NCBI GenBank assembly: GCA_965153455.1
Contig: OZ234500.1
Span: 3,596,001-3,660,000, forward strand
Direction of reading: 5' to 3'
Length of the DNA stretch: 64,000 nt
DNA from: Sphagnum compactum
Taxonomy: Eukaryota; Bryophyta; Sphagnopsida; Sphagnales
Shown here: positions 24,322-36,300 of the stretch, in pieces
How positions within the stretch are numbered: the stretch's first letter is position 1
Layout: each line of letters begins with the position of its first letter
Notes under the pieces: model-generated
What the model saw: only the letters and a program-made list of their open reading frames with translations
The model's database searches: none
What the model was told of the DNA's origin: nothing
Program-made: the position numbers and the translations under genes

Positions 24322-25610
24322 CAAAGCCCCTACTAGCATGGGTTTTTGATTCAAAGCACAAGGTTTTTTATTTTTGACGTAGGGTTTTTAAATCTTAGCA
24401 CGTGGTTTTTTATTCCTCACACAAGGTTGGACCCATGCATGTTGGGCGCAAGGTAGATGAGTGTGAGCACATTGACACATGTAAACTCCAAATTTATAGT
24501 ATGGATTATACAATCATATATACAAGTAATGTTTTTCATATTTCATGGTTTGCCCATTTTTGGGAACTTTGCAAGGGAATGCTCATTTTGTGTTCCATGT
24601 ATGTGGATCTCTATGAATGTCCATATCGAAAGTGAGTGAGAAGTATTTTGGGAGAGGCAATGGAATGCACAAACTAAAGTTTGGTGCAAACAAGCTTGAA
24701 TGGGTTGAAGGTGTTCATGTTGGTTTGTGGAAGCATCATCACCATGCAATGATTTAGGTCGGCAACTTGTGGGGAGTTTGGAAGGTTTCTTTAATTTCAA
24801 TATATCCCAAGGTGAGATGGTATGCGGTTTGAAACTAGGTGTGAAATTATTTGGATTGGTGTGAAGAGGTATGTTTAGGGGTTTTTTTTGTTTTGGAAAA
24901 AGGAAGTAAACAAGACACTCTTTCCCTCTTGATCTAGCATTCATTGTGTTGATGCATGTGCATAATTTGTTAGTGTTATAATAGTTGTGCACTTAATGGT
25001 TTTCCCACCCAAAGTGGTCCAATGGACTTGATGATCTAGTGATGGTTTTAATGCGGCACCAAGGTCTTTGAACTTTTTCTTTTTTTAATTGTTTCTTGTA
25101 GCTTGGAAATTAAACGTGTGTTTAAAGGTGCTTTTTATTACAAGCTTCATTTCGATCAACTTTTAATGACAACAAGAAATTTTGAAAAGAGTTTTGACAA
25201 CAAATCTAAGTTTGCATATGTCTTTGGTAAAATATTTTTAATAATTGCAATGTTTGTAATGTTACAATAAAGCACCAATGAATCTTCTTTATTGAATCCA
25301 AACAAATAAATCCATCCCCTAGTTAAATGGAAATGGATACAATTGAATAGGCAAAGTATGTTGGGAGTGCAAACATTGTTTAGGGTTGTGAAACTAACAA
25401 AACTTTCGCACATGTATGTGGAATAATGAGAAACAATCTTTCATTTGCCAAGAAAGAGGTATGTGTCTTCAATGTCTTTGAATGGCCACATCTTTAAACC
25501 ACTAGGATGTATCATTAAGAAGACGTGAAACAATCCTCTTCATGATATTAATGAAATGTAGCTTGGGAATACTTGCAATTACAAGCTAGCACCAAGTTCA
25601 TTTAAAAGTT
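24322..25610. repeat. Left arm of a large inverted repeat
   Basis: The reverse complement of this segment matches 27885-29024, about 80 percent identical by eye with indels. Shared blocks include AACTAACAAAACTTT with AAAGTTTTGTTAGTT, CACCAATCCAA, CACAAGTTGCC, and a terminal CCTTGTGT(G/T) region followed by GGGCTTTG or GAGCTTTG. The open frame 24543-24992 (minus) lies inside it but is not conserved as a frame in the other arm, so the arm is probably non-coding. No clear target duplication was found at the outer ends. Confidence 0.7.
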
Positions 25611-26558
25611 AGATGATTATGCATGTTCTCATTTTTGTTGTCTTTTGTGGATTAGATATTGTATTTTAGTTTAAAACAAAGTATTTCATGGAGGTTTTTT
25701 CAATTGGAACCGATATTAACATGATTGGACAGTTTGAAGTAGGATCATACTATGTTTATCTTGTTGTAAAGAAAATGATTGTGTATTAGTAACCACGATA
25801 TGTATGGAAATAACATGCTCGTGGTTCCTTCATTATGTAAAAAACATTAATACAACCTTGGTGTTAATGAATTATGTTTATTCATATCAAAACTTTACAC
25901 ATACATTTTATCAATATTGGTCATTCTTGTCATGTTTGTTGTCATTTGAATTCAATTGAACAATGTTACTTTCAATATACTGTTGTGAAGTTTTTTTTAC
26001 AATTTTATAAATATGCATTACATTTAAATAAACAACTACACCAATTTGTAATAAATAATTTCAAAATATAATAGCTTGTTATGTTGACAAGTAAGAAATT
26101 TTGTCAAGTTACATAGATTGTTTTTCACCTATTTTGTAACTTGCTATTCATGTCAATTTCTTACACAAATGCACCATGTGAATAGACATAATGATTGTGT
26201 GATTATTCATTCATCCATCGACGAATGAAGTCTATTAATGTTCATTGCAATCAACTTGCAAATGTATATTGAATTTTTGTGTTGCAATTAATGAATTTTG
26301 CTAATGGTACTATGTCATAACTTGAATTCAATAAATGTAACTCTAAATTACAACTTTTCTATTTGTTAATGAAATTATTCTTCAATTAATGTCCATTAAT
26401 AGATAGCATAATTTTGTGCCTATTAAATTGGAAATAATAATTTTGCATTGTGAAAAACATTACATAAGTTCATTGCATAAATAATGACAAACACCTTGTT
26501 CCAATAATATAATTGTATGTGTTTATTATTAATATTCAATGTTGAAAAAATACCATAT

Positions 26559-27464
26559 TTGACACACCCCCAAACTCCTTAAGAAACCCATATGTGGATC
26601 CCAGAACAAAACAACAAAAAAATAAGAGAGTTGGAACACACTCCCTAACTCATAGCATTTCGGGGGTAAGAAGGCGTGCTAGAGCATCGAGATAGGGATT
26701 AGGACAAACTCATAAACGAGAGTTCAAAATGAGATCAACTTGCACAACCAAAAAAAAAAGGCGGTTATGCAAGTTGAATGAAAGTGGTGTGATGAACTTA
26801 GTAGGGACAACTTCAAGCATAAGCTTTACACAGCTTACAACCTTTGGGAGGAGGCATCATTCCCCTTCCTATAGAATATTTGATGCTTCTCCGTGGGGAT
26901 TACATCCAAATGTCACTTTTCTTCAGGACTCCCACTCAAAACTGGGACTCTTATTGTCCCAAATTTTTGGCCGTTCATATCTTTCTCAAATCAAGTCTGT
27001 TTTGAAAATGTGAGAAAAATATCTTATAACCTTCAAAAATATCCTTCCAATGATGTGTAACATGCCCCAATCGGAGCTCATTTAACCCTTGTTTTTTAGG
27101 GATTTGTGGTCGGGAGTCAAACTTTCAATTTGAATCCTGCCCCTTCTTTTGATCATAACTCATGCAAATCAGGTCTAAATGAACAATGCGAGGGCATTTT
27201 AAATATTTTCGCTTCAGGACCTTTCTAATGGTGTCTTGGGGGCCCAATTTGGTGCTTGTTTACTTTTTCAACCAAGGTTCTGAACATTCGCAACTCCTAC
27301 ACGAGTGCAACTCCCAAAGTGGGAGAGCATTTGGGAGTCATTAAACTTCATCCCCTACACTCTCCCCCATTTGTGAAAGTGTGTTTCACACCTAAACACA
27401 CTATTGACATCATGGGCCTTTGCACTTCACACTTAATCGTGAACCCAATGTTAAAGTTGTGACA
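26559..27464. mobile_element. Candidate solo LTR with 5-bp target duplication
   Basis: A 906-base segment begins TTGACACACCCCC and ends GTTGTGACA. It is flanked on both sides by CATAT (26554-26558 and 27465-27469). It has no coding capacity, is less AT-rich than its surroundings, and looks like a plant LTR (roughly inverted short ends, no internal domains). It lies in the spacer between the two inverted arms, so it inserted into that structure. The exact boundary is uncertain by one base because the flanks are AT-rich; an ordinary TG start would shift the duplication and leave it imperfect. Confidence 0.45.
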
Positions 27465-27884
27465 CATATGATAATCATTTTTGGGTGGATTTCAATTGTT
27501 TTTCTTAACATGTATATTAAAAATTTGTCTAGAATGGTTTTTTTATATAATTTTTAAAAATTCATTAAAAACCATGTAATTCCCCATTTAACTAATGATA
27601 TTACAATAAAAAACCATTTTAACACTATTGTATGAACTTTTAGGGAAACTTATCCCATAAAAAATGAATCACCTTAGATTGTAATCACCCCATAATATTC
27701 AATGGACATATTCCATAAGGTCCAATGAAAGTTGAGGATCCATTTATCAAAGTGTAGAACAAATGAAAACCCCCAAAACATTATAAGTCATGGAACAATG
27801 AATAATGCACAAGTTCAATTCATTCAATATTCCACTTGTTTGCCCATTTCATTGAGAACCTTTGGTATTCCATAGCAATATTGG

Positions 27885-29024
27885 TTGATGAAAGGCACTA
27901 GCTTATAGCAAGTACTCCCAAGTTCCATAAATTATTATTCACCCATATCAAAAACTGGACTATTATTTAACTTTGGAATGACACCTTTTATTCCAGTCTA
28001 AAGACATATTGACCAGTTAATTGAGGCATTGAAGACAAAGACCTCTTACTTGGTAGATCAAACTTTTTTTTGCCATTATTCCACATATGTATTAAAGTTT
28101 TGTTAGTTTCACAACCTTAAATAATGACCATTCTCTTCACATACTTTACCTATTCAATTAAATATCCATTGCCATTTAACGAAGAAATGGATTATTTTTT
28201 CTCTTAATAAAGAGGAAGCTCCTAATCATGTAACATTTGAGTGTAAATATAAATACACATGTTGGTATGTATTCTTCTCCCTTACAAGAACATGTATGGA
28301 TGTTTGGCCTTGCTAGGACTTTTGCATGAGATTGGTTCCTACATAATGAGGTTTTAGTGGCTCTTACTAATGACTACACACTTTATAACTTTACAAAGTG
28401 GGTTTGAGTCAGAACCACATTCCCTAAACCATCATGTGCATCATTACTATGACACTAACAAATTATGCATGTGCATTAGTAGAACAAATGCTAGAGCAAG
28501 AAAGAAGGAACATCTTGTATACTTTCCTTTTCCACAACAAAAAAAACCTTAAAGATACCTCTTCACACCAATCCAAGTGATTTCACGTCCAATTTCAAGC
28601 CACATACCATCCTCACCTTAGTATATATTGAAACTATAAATACTTTCCAAATTGGAAAAATCTTCCAAGCTCCCCCACAAGTTGCCACCTAAATCCTTCC
28701 CTGGAGATGATGCTTCTGCAAACTTATGTCAACCCCTTCAATCCCCTTGAGCTTGTTTACATCAAACTTTAGTTTCAATACTTCATTGCCTTTCCCAAAG
28801 TGCTTGTCACTCATTCTAGACATGGACGCTCACATAGATCCCTTCACACCAAGCTTTAGTATGTGTACTCCACTGCATCTTGTGTACCTCTCATGCAAGA
28901 CTACCCTATGCCCAAATTGCATGGGTTGCAAACCTTATGTTAGGAATAAAAAGCCTTGTGGTAAGAATAAAATATCACACAATAGCCCGTGCTTAAAATC
29001 AGAACCTTGTGTTTAGGAGCTTTG
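27885..29024. repeat. Right arm of the large inverted repeat
   Basis: Partner of 24322-25610 in inverted orientation. The spacer between the arms is about 2.3 kb, or about 1.4 kb without the candidate solo LTR. The arms may be long terminal inverted repeats of a decayed DNA element or two opposite insertions of one dispersed repeat. No transposase fragment was recognised in the spacer. Confidence 0.7.
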
Positions 29025-30155
29025 GGAAAATTTTATTTTAGGGTTGAATGACAAATGTGCATATAATACATAATTTAAAAAAAAATCCCTTTCTTTCAAA
29101 TGGGTATTTAGAAAAGATATTGTTCAATCTAAATTAATATGGATACCTCAATCCTCATTATAATATTTGTATAATGGAGTTTACAATTTAATTGTATGAC
29201 AAAATAAATTCAATGGATGCTAAAGGCATTCAAAATGTTCAAGATGGAAATTAATGTGTACCTATATGGTTAAAGATATCCCCCCATAAGTTATAGTTAT
29301 AGAGCATGTGTGATGTGGTTCTTTTTTTAATTTACCTCAAATGAAGATTGGATTTCAAGTCTTTGGGTGATGTCTAATGTTTTGTTATTAGAAAAAAAAT
29401 TCAAAAAAGAGAGAATAATTAATAATTAATAATTTGAGAATATTTAGGTGGTTTTGGAGGTTTTCTAGTTGCCAAAAATGAAAGAAAAAAACAAATAAAA
29501 TCACCCGATTTCTATGTTTGGGTTTTTAGTCTGTAGCCAAAAACATAAAAGGCTGATTAAAAAGTATTGTACTTCATATGTGGTTTCTAGCCAGATTTGG
29601 CTAAATCTTCTTATTAGGGATGAAAAATATCCATAAAAAAAATTCTACATAAAATTTTCCCTTTGAAAATTTCAACATTTTTGAAAATAATATAATTAGT
29701 GTTGAACTAACCTAGGTACTATATGTTATTGGGAGGTCCATTGCCAACATTTTATGCCTCTATTGTGCTTCATCCTCAACAAAGGGCGTGTCACATTATG
29801 GTTTTGCCATTGACATTTAAAAGTATTTGAAGGCAAAAGAAGAATTATGAAAATTCACATATTTCATCATGCAAAAATTTAATCTGAAACTTTATTTGAT
29901 CATAACTTTTGCATATGAGTTCTGATTCAAATGTTTTGAATTACAAAGTTGTAGCTCTCATTTAAAGCTTTCCAATGATGGGTTGCAAGTGTATATATAA
30001 AAAATCTTCTTGCACCTCTTGGAGAGATTTTGGCCCATGATTACATGACAAAATGATACTAAGTGAAAAATACATTACTTTATAAGGGAGTTGATTTTGA
30101 TAAACTTTTTCCCCCCAAACTATACAACAAAGAAATTAGCCTAGAGAGTTACAAC
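29025..30155. other. Intergenic, with retroelement-like remnant
   Basis: No gene. The stretch 29760-30060 contains phrases like TTGATCATAACTTTTGCAT and AAGCTTTCCAATGATGGGT that recall the middle of the candidate solo LTR at 26559-27464. It may therefore be a diverged LTR fragment. Without a repeat library this stays a suggestion. Confidence 0.35.
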
Positions 30156-30158
30156 TAA

Positions 30159-30509
30159 GGCCCACTTTACACTAGGAGTCGGGGCTGAAAAAACTTGGGG
30201 CCAACTTTGAGCATTTTGGGGTTGTTGTTTGGCCCCAAGTTACTAATAAAATGCTAGAACATTGACGTCAGGATATTAATAAATGATGGAACATTGGTGC
30301 CAAGGGTTGCAAATTGGCTTCCCAAATTTGATGGTATCCAATTTTTCAGCCTCGGGCCCAATACAAGGCCATAAAGTTGGCTTGATTTGAGTTGAACATT
30401 GGCCTTGACTCCTAGTGTAAAGCCCTTGAGGCCGATTTCAACTTTTGCACTTATAGGAATGCTTGATTTGAGTTGAACATTGGCCTCGACTCCTAGTGTA
30501 AAGCAGGCC
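30159..30509. mobile_element. Tourist/Harbinger-type MITE
   Basis: The 351-base element has terminal inverted repeats of about 27 bases (24 matching). The left end is GGCCCACTTTACACTAGGAG and the right end is its near complement, ending in AAGCAGGCC. TAA flanks both sides (30156-30158 and 30510-30512). A TAA/TTA target and a GGCC start are typical of PIF/Harbinger Tourist-like MITEs. It has no coding capacity. A second copy of the right end, from CTTGATTTGAG to GTGTAAAGC, lies inside at 30380-30423, 81 bases before the terminal one, so the 3' end is tandemly duplicated. Confidence 0.8.
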
Positions 30510-30804
30510 TAAAAATCTGCAATCAACATGCACAAATTGATTCTCCAATCCAAGCCAAAAATTTATCACCAAATCTCGCAAAAAATGCACCACTCTACAC
30601 AATCCAACAAAATCTAACTCCACATCCATTTCTTTTCAACAAAGACATTGTTGGGTATTATTAGCCCACGAGCTTTCGACAAGTACTAGTTGAATTGGTC
30701 CCTCATCTTATTCTTTCAAATTGCAGCCAATTCACAGGTTGCAAGGGACCCAAATTTTTAAAAAGAAAATTAAAAAAATAGAAACTTCTTGCATAACAAG
30801 ATCC

Positions 30805-31201
30805 ATGTTATGTATGAATTTGCACAAACAAATTGACGAAACAAAATCGAACGATGTTATGTATGTATGTTTGTGTTTGCACAAATAAATGGATGAAACA
30901 AAATAGAACGATGTTATGTATGCGTTTGCACAAACCCAATCCATGAAACAAAATAGAACGATGTTATGTGTGCATTTGCACAAACAAATCGATGAAACAA
31001 AATAGAACAATGTTATGTATGCAACAAATTGATGAAACAAAATCAAATGATGTTATGTATGCATTTGCACAAACAAACAAATTGATGAAACAAAAAAGAA
31101 CAATGTTATGCATGCATTTGCACAAACAAATCGATGAAACAAAAATAGATCGATGTTATGGATGCATTTGCACAAACAAATTGATGAAATAAAATGCAAC
31201 A
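30805..31201. repeat. Minisatellite, about eight units of about 49 bp
   Basis: Each unit begins ATGTTATGTATG, contains TTTGCACAAACAAAT and then GATGAAACAAAAT, and ends GAACG or GAACA. There are about eight units, 40-57 bases each, with one unit lacking the GCACAAA section. The units are contiguous without spacers. Confidence 0.85.
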
Positions 31202-32262
31202 AGCAGCTAGCTAGTTGTGCAGCATGTATGTAGCCAAATCTGGCTGGCTAAATCATCTCATGGATGACCACCACTTCAGCCACATCACAAATTTGGGAAG
31301 AAAGAAAAGCCCCTGGCTCACAAGGATGGGTTAGGTTCTGGAAGAAGTAAAAATCTGCATGCATGAAGCGAAATCCGTGTGAAAAAAAGAGTACTAGTGC
31401 AAGCAAGCAAGGTTCCACTTTCGATGTCTGCAGGAGGTTGAATTGACGGCTTGCTTCAAAGTGACACTCAATGTGCAGAGTGTAGAATATTATGCAGACA
31501 GGTGGCCTGGAAACTGGCCTAGAAACTTTGCCTCGTAAGATCTGTCAGGCTAGTGTTTCTAAAATCCATCTCGAGATTGTCTGCAGTCTGAGGTGACGAC
31601 ACTGACAACAAAAGTAGTCGACCCATAATTAGAAGAACATCGATTGCTGTTGCTACTGACCTCTAAAATTGCTTCTCACTCATGAGATGCCCAAGTGATG
31701 GCAATAGTCAGTGCGGGATACTAAATAGAGAGACGGTACTAAACCCCCCTCTCTCCCCCAAATCGAGCTCTGTACTCCGGCGCCCTTTTCTGACATGTCC
31801 TAGACTTTGCAGCTTGGGTAGTTTTGCATCAAACTGTGGTGCGCAGTTTTTCATGTTTTTGTGGAAAGAGGATCATTTATTATGTGTTTTTTTTGTTGCA
31901 GCAGGCTGAATTCGAACCTAGCACCTGAACCTACCATCTCTTGTGTGTGTGTGAGAGAGAGAAAGAGAGAAACTACCAATCAACGTCATATTACACTCCA
32001 ATTCAATCTATCACTATCTGCTATTCTCCTCAATAGAGGTAACACTTGGATCTGGGACTCCTTTTAATGGCATTTCACATTATCGTCGCGCTTGTCAAAA
32101 CTCTACCCCTCTCCTCCTTCCTTCCCCCTTCACCCAACCCCACTCTCAACTACCTTGTATTGCCCTACATGACTGACATAGCACCCACCCTGGACAAAAG
32201 AGCAGTAGCCTTATGATGAAAAGACTCTTCTTCACAAATGCCACATAAGGCATTCAGTTTTG

Positions 32263-32296
<34 letters not shown>

Positions 32297-33313
32297 GGTA
32301 ATGGCCATTGGGAGGACACAGCCAAGAGGCAGGTGGCTAGCAAGACTAGTCTGACCAATTGCTGTTTTTGCACCTACTTGGCAGTCACCCACTTGGCACT
32401 CGAAGGTGGCCACAAGTATGATCTAACCAATTGCCATTATCTCACACACTTGGCGGCACTCGAAGGCGGTGAGCTTTGTCTGTCTGATCAAACAGTATGG
32501 TCATTATCTGACATAGTTTGGCACTTGGGAAAGATTCTGGCACATCATTAGGAACTTTGTCAGTATTCGGTAGACCTCAGGAACGGGAAGTGGGGGAACA
32601 TGTACTGTGTTATCAGCAAAGTTTCAGCACATCTGTGTTCCCATGTGCCATCACCAACCTTTCTTGATCTATATATTGTTTACACAAATTCCTTGGCAAT
32701 ATAACAAAGTGCAAGCATCATCACTACTGGTTGGCAATCTAGTGTTTTTGTTTCCACAAAATTTGGGCAAATATAAGATAAGAATGAGATATCAAAGACC
32801 GAGAATGAACTTATGATACTCCAATGAGGAAGATCTGTTTTCATCTCTACTTTGTCATTAACTGGGTTCATGATTTCCACTCATCCCTCTTTTGCTACTG
32901 AACTTGCATGAGTAGCTTCATATACACCTCTGAAATTGGACATCTAAAGAACCCAGTTGCTTCCACTAGAATTACAGCAAAAACTAACAAAACTGAGCTC
33001 ATGCAACTATGTATGGACTGATGCGATGCCGTTGGTCTTGTGTGATGGGAAGTGCCTAGAGGCTTTATGCAAGTCACAATGCCTGTGCAACAATAGAAAA
33101 TAATAACCCAAGTTCAGATGAGCCTCTCATGTTGATTGGACAAAATAAACTCTCAAGAGTATGAGAAATCTTTTATACTCACCATTCAAGGTAACCAGAA
33201 TTAGGCAGAAAAACTTCTCCTTTGAAGGCAAGCAAAACTCCAGATAAGAAAGAGAGAAGAAAGTATACACACCTGCTTGTCTTGTGGCTAGGTATATGTC
33301 AGGATGACAGACT
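31202..33313. other. Intergenic, downstream of chlorophyll synthase
   Basis: No gene recognised. The part nearest 33313 should hold the chlorophyll synthase 3' untranslated region. (CT)n lies at about 32267-32294. A tract near 31895-31920 has a GGTTCGAATTC match to a Pol III B box on the minus strand but no A box. Confidence 0.4.
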
Positions 33314-36300
33314 TCAATGGCTGGTAGCAAGTGCCGTCAACAGAAGACCAAACACAAAGAAGGGTTGCGCACTAGCCTGTTATCAACAAGAAATGATGGC
33401 AGGTTTACCAACTAAAAACAACTACTTACGTCTCTCAGGCCTACCTACTGTGCCTCTTTGTTCAGAGGTGGGATAAATCTAACAACCATAGAACCTGGGC
33501 AACACACTTGCAAAATCTTTCCCCTAGAACTCAGAAGCCTCAGTACTTTGGATGACCAGTTGAGCCAGTGACAGATGATAACCCAGGTTGTAACTACAAT
33601 AAATACCATTTGATATTCACCTGATGGCATTCTTCAAACTGGAAATCAAACTGGAGGGAACCATAGAAGATGACTTAAGAGTGCACATACCTGGTACTTG
33701 ACATCGTACTTGAGAGGATCCTTCAGAAAGTATTGAAACTGCAGTCATATGAACATTTATTCAATGTGATAGTATTGATGGATCCTTCAGAAAGTCTTGA
33801 AACTGCAGTCATATGAATGTGTTCAATCTGATACTATTGACACTCTCCTTGTGCTTTAGACCAAGTGTTATATAGTTGGAACCAGATACTTGCAGCAATT
33901 TGATCCCAAGTAAAAGAGATATCTGCAAGAAACAAACCATACAACAGCACGTACAGTATACATACAAACCATTCATAGCTCACCTGCAGAATAATTTGTG
34001 GGATGATCAGAGCCAGCAGCCCAAGCCCATAATATGTCTTTCCCGCGGAAAATAAGTATGCTGCAGGTCCATCAGTTACACTATGAAAACATAAGAGGAG
34101 ATGGAAAACAAAAGATCATTGCCATAATTCATTACAGAGCAAGTCCAGACTAGATCTGCAAACATTCAAGAGCAGTTTGACTAGGCCCACAAGCAACAGC
34201 CAGGATGCAGAAATTTAGCTTCATGGCACAATAAACCCACAGCCCAAATGTGCACAAAGATGCTCTACAGATTAACAACCAAAAGTTGACTTGATAGCTC
34301 ACAATCTCTGAGTCCAGCTTCAGCAGAATAAAAAATTATTTACATTTGTGCATCCAGTAGGCTAAGAAATTTGGGTTTTCTTTGCAGACCTGTCTAAAGT
34401 AAGAGCATCCTTGCATGAGATGCCACAATCACAACCCATGTGCAAGTAGACCAAATTAAGGCAACTAAAAAGGGGAAATAGTCAGAAATTGTGCAATGAA
34501 ACGAATCTCATCCACTGATTGAGAAAATACTCACCAGCCACAGAAAGCTGGGTTACATCAATGGATCCCACGCAAATCCACTTTGCAGTATCAATTCCAA
34601 ATGCCACTGGCAATGACTGGAACACAAATTTGAACATGAGATGCTGCTTACCCAAACAAGATATAAAAGAAGTGAATGCATACAGCAGAAAAGTTTGTGG
34701 AAAATTGGGGTGAGAAAGGTGGACACCTGCAAACCCATTGCTCGATCTCCCTCAATGCTCTTGAAATCGTTGACAATAGCAATCCCCAACTATATGATCA
34801 CAAGAATACTCACATGTCAATTTCACCCTGGCCTCTTGGCAGGTCACACTGGGACAATTCATGAACTTCCAGCAACCCAGACTGTTGTGGGTACAAGCCA
34901 TAGAAAAAACTGATGCAAGTTGTAAGGGATGTAAACATGGGATTTAAGAACAAAATATTTTCATATCTGCTACAGAACAACAGAGGGAGTGAGAGACAGA
35001 AAGAGAGAAGAAAGAGACCCCTGCAGTGCTGTACAAAAGAGTGAGAATAATGATATCCAATGAAAGCGTTCCAAACAGGGATTGCCCTGCCCACCTGTCA
35101 AAAACCAAACGCACAACATCAAGGACCCACAGCTTGAAAAGCTTCAGTCAAACACCAGTACTGACACCCAACCTCACAATAGGTTTAAAGATAGTCTATG
35201 TCTCTAACTCTGCACTTTCCTGCATCACTAGAGATACCACTGTTGAAGAATCTAGGAAGCTGATGCAGTTTTGCAGAATCAATACAATGGAACCATGTGA
35301 GTGTTTGAGGTACCAAGGCAAAGAGATGTAGCTGGATCCAAGAGCATAGTTGCCAATCCAGCCACTCTGCTTCAGCTGCATAAAACATCACAACTATGTT
35401 TCATCTCTTTCCAGCTCACAAGGAGCTGAACCTGGCTCCCTACTTGACATAGTGTATTCAAAGTATACAGTGATTCAAAAAAACTCAAATCATGCACCTA
35501 TCACCCAAACCACAACATACAGCCAGTAGAAGTAACCACCAATTTCAGGTCAGCATTCTGATCATGTGACAGTTTTCATATCGCTGCACCTTTAGAGGTG
35601 GAGCTGAATAAATATAAGACAAGAAAGATCCTCCTATTGCTGTAGTCAAAATAATTGGAAATGAGTGCCCTGCCTGCAGCAACAGACATGAACACATTTT
35701 TTCAGCTTCCTTGGTACTCACAGAATCGCCCACCATGCTTTGTAACCAAGTCAAAGATACACTAAAAAGTCACAGGGCACAGAAGGGAGTCATAGAGATA
35801 TCACAAAGGTTTTTGATAAAACATGCCATCCCCAATGGATTACTACAGTGTAAATAAGATTAGTGATTGGTATGTGCAAACAGATGCATACATACCCATG
35901 CATCAAGTCCGTAAGCCACTGCTAGTCCTCCAAGGAGTAGAATCCATATCTGAGTTATCACCTGTACATTGGGCCAGAACTAGAAGTTGATTAGTTTCGA
36001 GCTAGTCAAAGAGTGGTGAATGAACCATATCTTGCAACCTTCCATTCAACCAGAAGATTGCCAAGACTGTTGTAGTACAGATATGTGGAAACTTGGTACT
36101 TACTTCTGTCTCGGAGATAGCTCCTGATGGAATAGGCCGGTATGGCTCATTTATTGCGTCAATTTCTCTGTCATACCAATCGTTTATTGTCTGTCACAAT
36201 ACAGGTTCTTGATTGTTCATACTCAGGAACATCTGGTGAAGGAAATACACACCAGACACATTGATCGAGTACATTGAAATCAGATTGAGCTCACTGCCTT

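Noticed and set aside
24543-24992. Minus-strand ORF of 149 codons as a gene
   Set aside because: The inverted copy at 27885-29024 breaks the same frame many times, so the frame is not conserved.
30805-31201. CRISPR-like array
   Set aside because: The units are contiguous and diverged with no unique spacers, and this is a plant nuclear genome; it is a minisatellite.
31895-31920. tRNA or tRNA-derived SINE on the minus strand (GGTTCGAATTC)
   Set aside because: Only a B-box match is present; no A box at the right distance and no cloverleaf.
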